8,550 nt of DNA from Actinomycetales bacterium (GTDB lineage Bacteria > Actinomycetota > Actinomycetes > Actinomycetales > Cellulomonadaceae). The position numbers and the translations under genes are program-made. Location of the stretch: the NCBI GenBank assembly GCA_012514545.1, contig JAAZAC010000056.1:1-8550 (forward strand), read 5' to 3'. Positions 1 through 5,229 of the stretch are shown one piece after another. The notes beneath the pieces were generated by a model. That model made no database searches. It was not told where the DNA came from and saw nothing but the letters and a program-made list of their open reading frames with translations. Positions within the stretch are counted from its first letter, which is position 1, and each line of letters begins with the position of its first letter.

Positions 1-300
1 GCGGCCGAGCTCCTCGCCACGGGCGCGCGCGGCACGGCCGAGGTGACGCAGGCGCGCCCGCTCGGCACGAGGATCCGCGACGTGTTCCCCGACCCCCGGC
101 CCGAGGTCGCCGACGACCCGATCTGGATGATCTCGCTCACGGTCCGGCTGCCGGGCGAGGCGCCGTTCCCGGCCCTCGTCGGGCACCGCGTGCCGCGCGA
201 CCGGGTGGCCGACGTCGTCCCCGGCCTGCGGGTGCCGGTGGCCGTGGACCTGGCGGACCGGCACGGCAAGGTCGCGATCGACTGGGACGCCGTCGGCTGA
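1..300 (+). CDS. Small protein of unknown function, C-terminal part (5' end outside window)
   Basis: The reading frame is open from base 1 and ends at TGA 298-300, so the first 99 codons or so visible here belong to a gene starting upstream; the GTG at 43 is in frame but has no convincing ribosome-binding site. The visible protein has a basic, Pro-rich early part, a strand-like segment (PIWMISLTVRLPGEAPFPA) and an end of the form VPVAVDLADRHGKVAIDWD. That pattern of a 'target value, then V.VD..D...VAIDW' ending resembles small beta-rich actinobacterial proteins of unknown function; this resemblance is from memory and does not give a role. No signal peptide, metal motif or catalytic signature can be seen. 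It converges on rsgA with only 7 bases between stop codons, so no separate terminator fits there. Confidence 0.6.
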   Translation, partial: AAELLATGARGTAEVTQARPLGTRIRDVFPDPRPEVADDPIWMISLTVRLPGEAPFPALVGHRVPRDRVADVVPGLRVPVAVDLADRHGKVAIDWDAVG

Positions 301-307
301 GGACGAC

Positions 308-1513
308 TCAGCGCTTCTTGTCGGGCCGACGGCGGTACGCGCGCGCCCGCTGCTTCCACACCTGGGCCATCTCGGCGCGCAGGCGCGCGTCGGTGCGGGC
401 GGCCTCGTGGCGCGCCTCGCGCTCGAGCTTGCGGTAGCTCGCCAGCCGGCGGGCGGGCAGGTCGCCGGACTCGACGGCCGCGAGGACCGCGCACCCGGGC
501 TCGGTGCGGTGCGCGCAGTCGCGGAACCGGCAGGCGGCGGCGCGCTCGGCGACGTCGGCGAACGCGTCCTCGAGCGCGGCGTCGGCCGCGCCGGCGCCCG
601 CGAGGCCGATCGTGCGCAGGCCCGGGGTGTCGAGGACGGCGCCGCCGCCGGGCGCGAGGTGGAGCTCGCGGGTGACGGTCGTGTGCCGGCCCTTCCCGTC
701 GTCGCGCACGGCGGTGGTGCGCATGCGCTCGGCGCCCACGAGCGCGTTGAGCAGCGTCGACTTCCCGACGCCGGACGCGCCCAGCAGGGCGAGCGTCGCC
801 CCGCCCGCGAGGACGTCGCGCAGGGGCGCGAGGCCGACGTCCTCCGGTGCGGCGACCACGAGCACGTCCACCCCCGGCGCGGCGGCGGCGAGGTCCGCGG
901 CGCGCACCTCGGCGTCGGGCACGAGGTCCGCCTTGGTGAGGACGCACACCGGGCGCGCGCCGGAGGACCAGGCGAGCGTCAGGAGGCGCTCGAGGCGCCC
1001 GAGGTCCGGGTCGGACAGCGGCTCGACCACCGCGACGACGTCGGCGTTCGCGGCGAGGACCTGGCCGTGGGAGGACCGGTCGGGCTGCGCGCGCACGACG
1101 GCGGTGCGCCGCGGCAGCACGCCCGCGACCGCCGGGGCGGCGTCGAGGACGACCCAGTCGCCCGCGACGGGGCCGGCCGTCGGGTCGGCGCGGGCCGCGC
1201 GGCGCACGGTCGGGGCCCACGGCACCGCGGCGGCGACCGGCCCGTCCGGGCCGGGCACGAGGACGTCGCACGCGCCGGCGTCGGCGCGGCAGACGCGGCC
1301 GACCGCCCGCCCGGCGGCCGGCCGGGGGACGTCGGGACCGGCGGCGGGGCCGACGTCGCTGCCTGCGTCGGGCAGCGCGGCGAGCGCGCGTGCCCAGGCG
1401 TCGTCCCAGCCGAGGCGGGCGAGGGACGCGGCGGACGCGCGGGAGGACGCTGCGGAGGGCGGATCGGACGAGGGCAGGGCAGAGGGCAGGGCAGAAGGCA
1501 CGGCAGGGTGCAC
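308..1513 (-). CDS. rsgA: Ribosome small-subunit-dependent GTPase A (RsgA/YjeQ)
   Basis: RsgA is a GTPase that checks late 30S ribosomal subunit maturation. The 401-residue protein shows the circularly permuted G-domain order typical of the family: G4 TKAD (193-196) comes before the P-loop GASGVGKS (245-252), then the switch I segment GKGRHTT (273-279) and G3 DTPG (295-298). A zinc knuckle follows with Cys328, Cys333, His335 and Cys341, then a basic helical tail. An OB-fold region precedes the GTPase (about 65-150). Family homology seems to begin near residue 31 (LARLGWDDAW); the first 30 residues are a Ser/Ala/Pro extension built from a 12-bp tandem repeat. The start is GTG at 1513, the only upstream start with an AGAGGA-type RBS (1523-1528); GTG codon 5 is the alternative. 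In many actinobacteria rsgA follows aroA; here it instead diverges from recO and is preceded by a leader peptide and hairpin. Confidence 0.95.
   Translation of the reverse strand: MHPAVPSALPSALPSSDPPSAASSRASAASLARLGWDDAWARALAALPDAGSDVGPAAGPDVPRPAAGRAVGRVCRADAGACDVLVPGPDGPVAAAVPWAPTVRRAARADPTAGPVAGDWVVLDAAPAVAGVLPRRTAVVRAQPDRSSHGQVLAANADVVAVVEPLSDPDLGRLERLLTLAWSSGARPVCVLTKADLVPDAEVRAADLAAAAPGVDVLVVAAPEDVGLAPLRDVLAGGATLALLGASGVGKSTLLNALVGAERMRTTAVRDDGKGRHTTVTRELHLAPGGGAVLDTPGLRTIGLAGAGAADAALEDAFADVAERAAACRFRDCAHRTEPGCAVLAAVESGDLPARRLASYRKLEREARHEAARTDARLRAEMAQVWKQRARAYRRRPDKKR
1471..1506. repeat. 12-bp tandem repeat in rsgA N-terminal codons
   Basis: Two exact copies of agggcagggcag (1471-1482 and 1483-1494) and a degenerate third (1495-1506) lie at the very start of rsgA. 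Each unit is four codons, giving the Pro-Ser-Ala-Leu repeat of the N-terminal extension. Unit gain or loss keeps the frame, so the extension can vary in length without breaking the gene. Confidence 0.85.
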
Positions 1514-1519
1514 GGGGGT

Positions 1520-1536
1520 GGGTCCTCTCGGGACCC
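1520..1536 (-). promoter_or_regulatory. Stem-loop holding the rsgA ribosome-binding site
   Basis: On the minus strand a perfect 6-bp stem GGGTCC / GGACCC encloses the loop CGAGA. The only plausible rsgA Shine-Dalgarno (AGAGGA, 1528-1523) spans the loop and the right arm, 9 bases before the GTG start. A competing stem can form between GGGGT on the left and ACCCC next to the start codon. The left arm begins 10 bases after the stop of the upstream leader peptide, so a ribosome finishing the leader could disturb it. The pairing is seen in sequence; a regulatory role is inferred. Confidence 0.55.
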
Positions 1537-1546
1537 CGCGGCCGGC

Positions 1547-1603
1547 TCAGGCGCGGCGGCGGGTGCGGACGGTGGACGGCGCGGTGCAGCACTGGACCGA
1601 CAT
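1547..1603 (-). CDS. 18-residue leader peptide with tandem cysteines upstream of rsgA
   Basis: A short frame reads MSVQCCTAPSTVRTRRRA from ATG (1603-1601) to TGA (1549-1547). It starts 5 bases after AGGAGGTGA, a nine-base match to the 16S anti-Shine-Dalgarno and the strongest RBS in the window. It ends 33 bases before the rsgA GTG, on the same strand, and the space between holds the RBS-masking hairpin. The two adjacent Cys codons (TGC TGC, codons 5-6) and the Arg-rich end suggest a regulatory or stalling peptide rather than a functional protein. Cysteine-rich leader ORFs acting as attenuators are known in mycobacteria, but I do not recognise this peptide as a described family. It is too short for routine gene callers. 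Confidence rests on RBS quality and position. Confidence 0.65.
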   Translation of the reverse strand: MSVQCCTAPSTVRTRRRA

Positions 1604-1608
1604 GGCCG

Positions 1609-1617
1609 TCACCTCCT
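1609..1617 (-). promoter_or_regulatory. Near-perfect Shine-Dalgarno of the rsgA leader peptide
   Basis: The minus strand reads AGGAGGTGA, complementary over nine bases to the 3' end of 16S rRNA, 5 bases before the leader ATG. It is much stronger than the RBS of rsgA itself, which implies that ribosomes load mainly on the leader. Confidence 0.75.
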
Positions 1618-1655
1618 CACGCTGGTCCGCCCGGCGTCGCCGGACGGCGTCGACC

Positions 1656-1661
1656 ACGGTA
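1656..1661 (-). promoter_or_regulatory. Possible -10 element for the leader peptide-rsgA transcript
   Basis: The minus strand carries TACCGT, matching the TAnnnT pattern of actinobacterial housekeeping promoters, within the short divergent region between rsgA and recO. No good -35 is seen at the usual distance. It would give a 5' leader of about 45 bases before the leader-peptide ATG. That leader contains a 5-bp/3-nt inverted repeat (ccggc-gtc-gccgg, 1631-1643). Confidence 0.3.
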
Positions 1662-1745
1662 GGCGGGTGCGGCGCCGTGGGGCACGGCAATTTCCCGGGG
1701 CGGGCGCGGGCGGCGCGGGGCCGACCGCGCGTCGGGCGGCTGGGG

Positions 1746-1751
1746 GAGAAT
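1746..1751 (+). promoter_or_regulatory. Possible -10 element of recO-uppS
   Basis: GAGAAT lies 6 bases before the recO GTG, a spacing that would place transcription start on the first base of the start codon (leaderless mRNA). The same hexamer precedes znuA. The overlapping purine run GGGGGAG (1742-1748), 9 bases before GTG, could instead act as a Shine-Dalgarno, so the two readings compete. Confidence 0.4.
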
Positions 1752-1757
1752 GCCGGG

Positions 1758-2489
1758 GTGAGTCTGTACCGCGACGAGGCGATCGTCCTGCGCACCCAGA
1801 AGCTGGGCGAGGCCGACCGCATCGTCACGCTGCTCACGCGGTCCAGCGGGAAGGTCCGGGCGGTCGCGAAGGGCGTGCGGCGCACGTCGTCGCGGCTGGG
1901 CTCGCGCGTGGAGCCGTTCATGGTGGTCGACCTGCAGCTCTACGCCGGGCGCAACCTCGACATCGTCACGCAGGTCGAGACGATCGGCGCGTTCGCGGGG
2001 CCGATCAGCGCGGACTACGCGCTCTACACCGCGGGCACCGCGATGCTCGAGACCGCCGACCGCCTCGTCGCCGCCGAGCGCGAGCCCGCCGTGCAGCAGT
2101 ACCTGCTGCTCGTCGGCGCCGTCCGCGCGCTCGCGGACCGGGCGCACGCCCCCGGGCTCGTGCTCGACGCCTACCTGCTCCGCGCGCTCGCGGTGGCCGG
2201 GTGGGCGCCGTCGTTCACCGACTGCGCGCGGTGCGGCGCCGCGGGCCCGCACCGGTCGTTCGCGGTCGCCGCGGGCGGGGCGGTGTGCCCGTCCTGCCGG
2301 CCCCCGGGCGCCACGGCGCCCGCGCCGGAGACGTTCGCGCTGCTCGCCGCGCTGCTCTCGGGCGAGTGGGCGACGGCGGACGCGAGCGACGACCGGCACC
2401 GCCGCGAGGCGAGCGGCCTCGTCGCCGCGTTCCTGCAGTTCCACCTCGAGCGCGGCCTGCGCTCGCTGCGCATGGTCGAGCGGGCCTGA
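1758..2489 (+). CDS. recO: DNA repair protein RecO
   Basis: RecO works with RecR (and RecF) in the RecFOR pathway, loading RecA onto SSB-coated single-stranded DNA. The 243-residue protein opens with SLYRDEAIVLRTQKLGEADR, the standard start of the actinobacterial RecO OB-fold (about residues 1-80), followed by the helical domain. A four-cysteine zinc site is intact: Cys156-x2-Cys159 and Cys177-x2-Cys180. Length is normal for the family. The frame stays open far upstream of the gene (back to about 504), but that is an artefact of GC-rich sequence antisense to rsgA; GTG 1758 is chosen because homology begins exactly there and promoter/RBS-like sequence sits just before it. Its stop overlaps the uppS ATG by one base, so the two are co-transcribed and probably translationally coupled, the usual recO-uppS pairing of actinobacteria. 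Confidence 0.95.
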   Translation: MSLYRDEAIVLRTQKLGEADRIVTLLTRSSGKVRAVAKGVRRTSSRLGSRVEPFMVVDLQLYAGRNLDIVTQVETIGAFAGPISADYALYTAGTAMLETADRLVAAEREPAVQQYLLLVGAVRALADRAHAPGLVLDAYLLRALAVAGWAPSFTDCARCGAAGPHRSFAVAAGGAVCPSCRPPGATAPAPETFALLAALLSGEWATADASDDRHRREASGLVAAFLQFHLERGLRSLRMVERA

Positions 2490-3379
2490 TGGCCACCGCA
2501 CGGCAGGAGCGCGCCGCGGCGCGGTCGGCGGCCCAGGCCGCGGCGCGCGAGGCGCGGTCGGCGGCTCAGGCCGCGGCGCGGGCCTCGCGCGGCCAGGCGC
2601 ACGTCGTCGTGCCCCCGCCGCCCCACCCGTCGGGCGCGCGGCCGCCGGACCTGCCGCCCGAGCTCGTGCCGCGGCACGTCGCGATCGTCATGGACGGCAA
2701 CGGGCGGTGGGCCAACGAGCGCGGGCTGCCCCGCACGGCCGGGCACGCCGCGGGCGAGGCCGCCCTGCTCGACGTCGTCGCGGGCGCCATCGAGATCGGC
2801 ATCACGCACGTCTCGGCGTACGCGTTCAGCACGGAGAACTGGAAGCGCTCGCCGGACGAGGTGCGCTTCCTCATGGGCTTCAACCGCGACGTGCTGCGGC
2901 GCCGCCGGGACACGATGCACGACTGGGGGGTGCGCGTGCGCTGGGCGGGCCGGCGGCCCCGGCTGTGGCGGTCGGTCATCGCCGAGCTCGAGGAGGCCGA
3001 GCGGCTGACCCGGCACAACACCGTCTGCACGCTGACGATGTGCGTGAACTACGGCGGCCGCGCGGAGATCGCCGACGCCGCGCGGGCGATCGCGCGGGAG
3101 GCGGCGGCCGGGCGGCTCGACCCGGAGCGCGTCGACGAGCGCACGGTCGCCCGGCACCTCGACGAGCCCGACCTGCCCGACGTCGACCTGTTCCTGCGCA
3201 CGTCGGGCGAGCAGCGGACCAGCAACTTCATGATCTGGCAGGCCGCGTACGCCGAGCTCGTCTTCCTCGACGAGTACTGGCCCGACGTCGACCGGCGGCA
3301 CCTGTGGCGGGCGGTGGAGACGTACGCGCGGCGCGACCGCCGCTACGGCGGCGCGGTGGACCGCGCGCGCGACTCCTGA
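2489..3379 (+). CDS. uppS: Isoprenyl (polyprenyl) diphosphate synthase, UppS family
   Basis: A cis-prenyltransferase that extends a prenyl diphosphate with isopentenyl diphosphate units to make the long lipid carrier for peptidoglycan and other wall polymers. The 296-residue protein has the catalytic MDGNGRWA motif (Met68, Asp69), the central YAFSTENWKRS segment (substrate Asn/Trp region) and the C-terminal signature LFLRTSGEQRTSNFMIW. In Mycobacterium tuberculosis the equivalent recO-linked enzyme makes decaprenyl diphosphate; chain length here cannot be read from sequence. ATG 2489 overlaps the recO TGA by one base (TGATG), so it is the coupled start; the next in-frame ATG (2690) is the catalytic-motif Met itself and would remove it from context. 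The first 55 residues are a low-complexity Ala/Arg/Gln then Pro-rich extension containing an 11-residue tandem repeat. Confidence 0.95.
   Translation: MATARQERAAARSAAQAAAREARSAAQAAARASRGQAHVVVPPPPHPSGARPPDLPPELVPRHVAIVMDGNGRWANERGLPRTAGHAAGEAALLDVVAGAIEIGITHVSAYAFSTENWKRSPDEVRFLMGFNRDVLRRRRDTMHDWGVRVRWAGRRPRLWRSVIAELEEAERLTRHNTVCTLTMCVNYGGRAEIADAARAIAREAAAGRLDPERVDERTVARHLDEPDLPDVDLFLRTSGEQRTSNFMIWQAAYAELVFLDEYWPDVDRRHLWRAVETYARRDRRYGGAVDRARDS
2519..2580. repeat. 33-bp-period tandem repeat in uppS N-terminus
   Basis: A 29-base segment at 2519-2547 recurs at 2552-2580 with one mismatch, a period of 33 bases or 11 codons. It encodes two copies of ARSAAQAAARE (residues 11-32). The period keeps the frame, so it is a length-variable extension ahead of the catalytic domain. 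Confidence 0.8.
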
Positions 3380-3439
3380 GGCGCGCGGGGGCCGCGCCGG
3401 TCGGGTCCCCGGTCGGGCGCGCGCGTCCCCCGCGGCCGA

Positions 3440-3445
3440 TAGCGT
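3440..3445 (+). promoter_or_regulatory. -10 element of a probable leaderless promoter for the first VOC gene
   Basis: TAGCGT fits TAnnnT and ends 6 bases before ATG 3452. There is no Shine-Dalgarno in between, so the transcript probably begins at the start codon. The second VOC gene has the same arrangement. No clear -35 is seen. Confidence 0.5.
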
Positions 3446-3451
3446 CGGGCC

Positions 3452-3799
3452 ATGCTGCGCATCGAGATGGTGACCATCGACTGCCGCGACCCCCGGGCGC
3501 TCGCCGAGTGGTGGGCCCGCCAGCTGGGCGGCCGCGTGCTCGAGGGGTTCGAGGGCGACGACTACCTGCTCGTGGCCGCGGAGCACGGCCCGCGGCTGGG
3601 CTTCCAGCGCGTCGCGGAGCCGACGCCGGGCAAGAACCGCGTCCACCTGGACGTCACCGCGCCCGACCGCGAGCTCGAGGTCGAGCGGCTCCTCGCCGAG
3701 GGCGCGCTCGAGGTGGCCCGGCACGAGGTGTCCGGCTTCTCCTGGGTGGTGCTGAGCGACCCCGAGGGCAACCAGTTCTGCGTGTCGCAGGCCCACTGA
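3452..3799 (+). CDS. VOC-superfamily (glyoxalase/bleomycin-resistance-like) protein, copy 1
   Basis: A 115-residue single-domain protein with the two beta-alpha-beta-beta-beta halves of the vicinal oxygen chelate fold. The N-terminal half reads IEMVTIDCRDPRALAEWWA and LGGRV; the middle holds LGFQRVAEPTPGKNRVHLD; the end is WVVLSDPEGNQFCVS. These match the actinobacterial 'glyoxalase-like' type (GxxFQRVxEPxPGKNRVHLD). Members of this fold include dioxygenases, isomerases, thiol transferases and drug-binding proteins, so the substrate cannot be assigned. His65 in NRVHLD and Glu107 in SDPEGN sit where metal ligands often occur. It lies 72 bases after uppS with its own leaderless-type promoter, so it is probably not part of that operon. 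It is about 65% identical by hand alignment to the next gene. Confidence 0.88.
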   Translation: MLRIEMVTIDCRDPRALAEWWARQLGGRVLEGFEGDDYLLVAAEHGPRLGFQRVAEPTPGKNRVHLDVTAPDRELEVERLLAEGALEVARHEVSGFSWVVLSDPEGNQFCVSQAH

Positions 3800-3816
3800 C
3801 GCGCCGCGCGGTCGCC

Positions 3817-3830
3817 CCGCGTCGACGCGG
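3817..3830. repeat. 14-bp perfect palindrome between the VOC genes
   Basis: CCGCGTCGACGCGG is self-complementary, and flanking gcgccg (3801-3806) / cggcgc (3831-3836) can extend pairing around it. A second palindrome, GCGGCGCGCGCGCCGC, occupies 3862-3877 just before the -10 of the next gene. They could act as a T-tract-free terminator for copy 1 and an operator for copy 2, but alternating GC sequence yields such palindromes easily by chance. Confidence 0.3.
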
Positions 3831-3882
3831 CGGCGCCAGGCGGGGGGCCCGCGAACGGCCCGCGGCGCGCGCGCCGCTTCGG

Positions 3883-3888
3883 TACCGT
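3883..3888 (+). promoter_or_regulatory. -10 element of a probable leaderless promoter for the second VOC gene
   Basis: TACCGT fits TAnnnT and ends 7 bases before ATG 3896, with no Shine-Dalgarno between, as at the first VOC gene. The short string after the hexamer is also shared (tcgggc), suggesting that the promoter was duplicated along with the gene. Confidence 0.5.
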
Positions 3889-3895
3889 CGGGCGC

Positions 3896-4240
3896 ATGCG
3901 CGTGGCCATGATCACCGTCGACACCCGTGAGCCCCGGCCCCTCGCCGAGTGGTGGGCGAGCGCGCTGGGCGGCCGGGTGACCTGGGCGTTCGACGACGAC
4001 GCCTTCGTCGTGGTCGAGGCCGGCGACGGCCCCGCCCTCGGCTTCCAGCGCGTCGCGGAGCCGACGCCCGGCAAGAACCGGGTGCACGTGGACCTGACCG
4101 CCCCCGACCATGAGGCGGAGGCGGCCCGGCTGGTGGCGGCCGGCGCGACGGAGGTGGCGCGCCACGAGGGTGGCGGGACCGCCTGGGTCGTCCTCGCCGA
4201 CCCCGCCGGCAACCACTTCTGCGTCTCGCGCGAGCACTGA
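3896..4240 (+). CDS. VOC-superfamily (glyoxalase/bleomycin-resistance-like) protein, copy 2
   Basis: A 114-residue paralogue of the preceding gene. It keeps every landmark: LAEWWA, LGGRV, LGFQRVAEPTPGKNRVHVD, EVARHE, WVVLADPAGNHFCVS. The central 17 residues LGFQRVAEPTPGKNRVH are identical in both proteins, and a 29-base DNA stretch within it (3599-3627 and 4040-4068) is identical too, though the early parts differ more, around the presumed pocket (EGFEGDDYLL versus WAFDDDAFVV). Copy 1 has Glu in SDPEGN where copy 2 has Ala in ADPAGN, so a possible metal ligand is not conserved. It ends 30 bases from the stop of the convergent DedA-like gene. Function and substrate are unknown. Confidence 0.88.
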   Translation: MRVAMITVDTREPRPLAEWWASALGGRVTWAFDDDAFVVVEAGDGPALGFQRVAEPTPGKNRVHVDLTAPDHEAEAARLVAAGATEVARHEGGGTAWVVLADPAGNHFCVSREH

Positions 4241-4248
4241 CCGCGCCC

Positions 4249-4287
4249 GGGCCTCAGCGCTCCGCGGGCCTCAGCGCTCCGCGGGCC
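4249..4287. repeat. 17-bp tandem repeat (2.3 copies) at the end of the DedA-like gene
   Basis: gggcctcagcgctccgc occurs at 4249-4265 and 4266-4282, followed by a partial gggcc. The inner copy supplies the TGA that ends the DedA-like gene (4273-4271); the outer copy repeats that end, stop included, just beyond it. It lies at the convergent junction with the second VOC gene, so it may have arisen by slippage in the 3' flank. Confidence 0.85.
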
Positions 4288-4834
4288 GGTCCGCGGCGTC
4301 GGCGGGCACGGGCGCGGGCCCTGGCGCGGGCTCGGCGTCGCGCCCCGGCGTCGCCGCGGCACGACCGCCCTCGCGACGACGTCGGACGAGGACCGTCACG
4401 ACCGTGACGAGCATGCCCACGGCGACGACGACCGCGGCGAGCAGCAGCGGCGAGCGGCGCGCGAGCTCGCTGGCGCCCGCGAACGCCGCGAGCCCCCCGC
4501 CGCCCCACAGCGCGGCCCAGATCAGGCAGCCCGGCAGCGCCCACAGCGTGTACCGCAGCCAGCGCACCCGCAGCAGGCCGACGGCGAGGAAGACGGCGGT
4601 CTGGAAGCCGACGGTGAGGAACGCGGCGGGGACGATCGGCATGCCCCAGCGCTCGACGGAGGCCGTCGCGCGGCGCACCTGCGGCGACTCGGCCCGCTCC
4701 TTCCACCGGGAGCGCAGCACGCCCGCCGCGACGCCGCGGCCGAGCCAGTAGACCGCCTGCGAGCGCGCGAGCGCGCCGAAGAGGAAGAACAGGTACACCC
4801 CGAGCCAGGGCCAGCCCTCCATCCATGCGGGCAT
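4271..4834 (-). CDS. DedA/VTT-family-like integral membrane protein
   Basis: A 187-residue membrane protein. It shows ARSQAVYWLGRG early (23-34), recalling the DedA 'ALARSNALYWLGR' segment, then the central hydrophobic FLTVGFQTAVFLAVGLL followed by R-WLRYTLWALPGCLIWA, the form of the conserved DedA/VTT core and re-entrant region, and a final membrane helix (about 128-150) with an Arg stop and a Pro/Ala-rich cytoplasmic tail. DedA proteins act in lipid carrier or phospholipid flipping and envelope homeostasis; which applies here is unknown. It is a little short for the family. ATG 4834 overlaps the zur stop by one base (TGATG) and is preceded at 8 bases by AGGGAGGAG (4843-4851), which fixes the start; the frame runs further upstream inside zur but has no such signal. 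As last cistron of the zinc operon it should share Zur control. Confidence 0.75.
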   Translation of the reverse strand: MPAWMEGWPWLGVYLFFLFGALARSQAVYWLGRGVAAGVLRSRWKERAESPQVRRATASVERWGMPIVPAAFLTVGFQTAVFLAVGLLRVRWLRYTLWALPGCLIWAALWGGGGLAAFAGASELARRSPLLLAAVVVAVGMLVTVVTVLVRRRREGGRAAATPGRDAEPAPGPAPVPADAADRPAER

Positions 4835-5229
4835 CAGTCCTGCTCCTCCCTCGCGCACTCGGCGCACGTGCCGACGAGCTCCATCGTGTGCGCGACGTCT
4901 CGGAACCCGTGCGCGGCGCCGACCCGGGCCGCCCACTCCTCGACGCCAGGCCCGTCCAGCTCGACGGCGGTCCCGCACGAGCGGCACACCAGGTGGTGGT
5001 GGTGCTCCTGGCGCGAGCAGCGGCGGTAGCGGGCCTCGCCGTCGTCCGCGCGCAGGACGTCGACCTCGCCGCGGTCGGCGAGCGACTGCAGCGTGCGGTA
5101 CACCGTCGCCAGGCCGACCTCGTCGCCGCGCTCGCGGAGCAGCTCGTGGATCTGCTGGGCGCTGCGGAAGTCCACGAGCTCGGCGAGCAGCTCCGCCACC
5201 GCGGACCGCTGGCGCGTCATGCGTTGCAT
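4834..5229 (-). CDS. zur: Zinc uptake regulator Zur (Fur family)
   Basis: A 131-residue Fur-family repressor: winged helix (about 1-75, with TRQRSAVAELL and the recognition region GLATVYRTLQSL) and dimerisation/metal domain. Ligand candidates match actinobacterial Zur (FurB): regulatory site residues Asp62/Asp63, Cys71 and the EHHHH cluster (His76-79), Glu97/98 and His107/114; structural zinc cysteines Cys82-x2-Cys85 and Cys122-x2-Cys125. Zinc-loaded Zur would bind operator DNA and shut off zinc uptake. The call as Zur rather than Fur or Mur rests on its place inside a znuACB operon and next to glyS, as in mycobacteria. ATG 5229 overlaps the znuB TGA (TGATG) and has GGAGGAGG (5238-5245) 8 bases upstream; ATG 5220 and an in-frame TTG at 5232 are weaker alternatives. 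Confidence 0.92.
   Translation of the reverse strand: MQRMTRQRSAVAELLAELVDFRSAQQIHELLRERGDEVGLATVYRTLQSLADRGEVDVLRADDGEARYRRCSRQEHHHHLVCRSCGTAVELDGPGVEEWAARVGAAHGFRDVAHTMELVGTCAECAREEQD

Noticed and set aside
1750..1761. Minimal ORF ATG-CCG-GGG-TGA whose stop overlaps the recO GTG
   Set aside because: Three sense codons with no RBS; in this base composition a chance occurrence, and it overlaps the likely -10/SD region.
3380..3439. GC-rich inverted repeats after uppS as an intrinsic terminator
   Set aside because: Short complementary runs (gcggggg / cccccgc) exist, but there is no T-tract and such pairs arise readily in this sequence; support is too weak to annotate.
2171..4237. Very long open frame on the minus strand (688 codons) across recO, uppS and both VOC genes
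   Set aside because: It is antisense to four well-recognised genes, has a low-complexity Arg/Ala/Pro/His composition and no family match I recognise; such shadow frames are expected in very GC-rich coding DNA.
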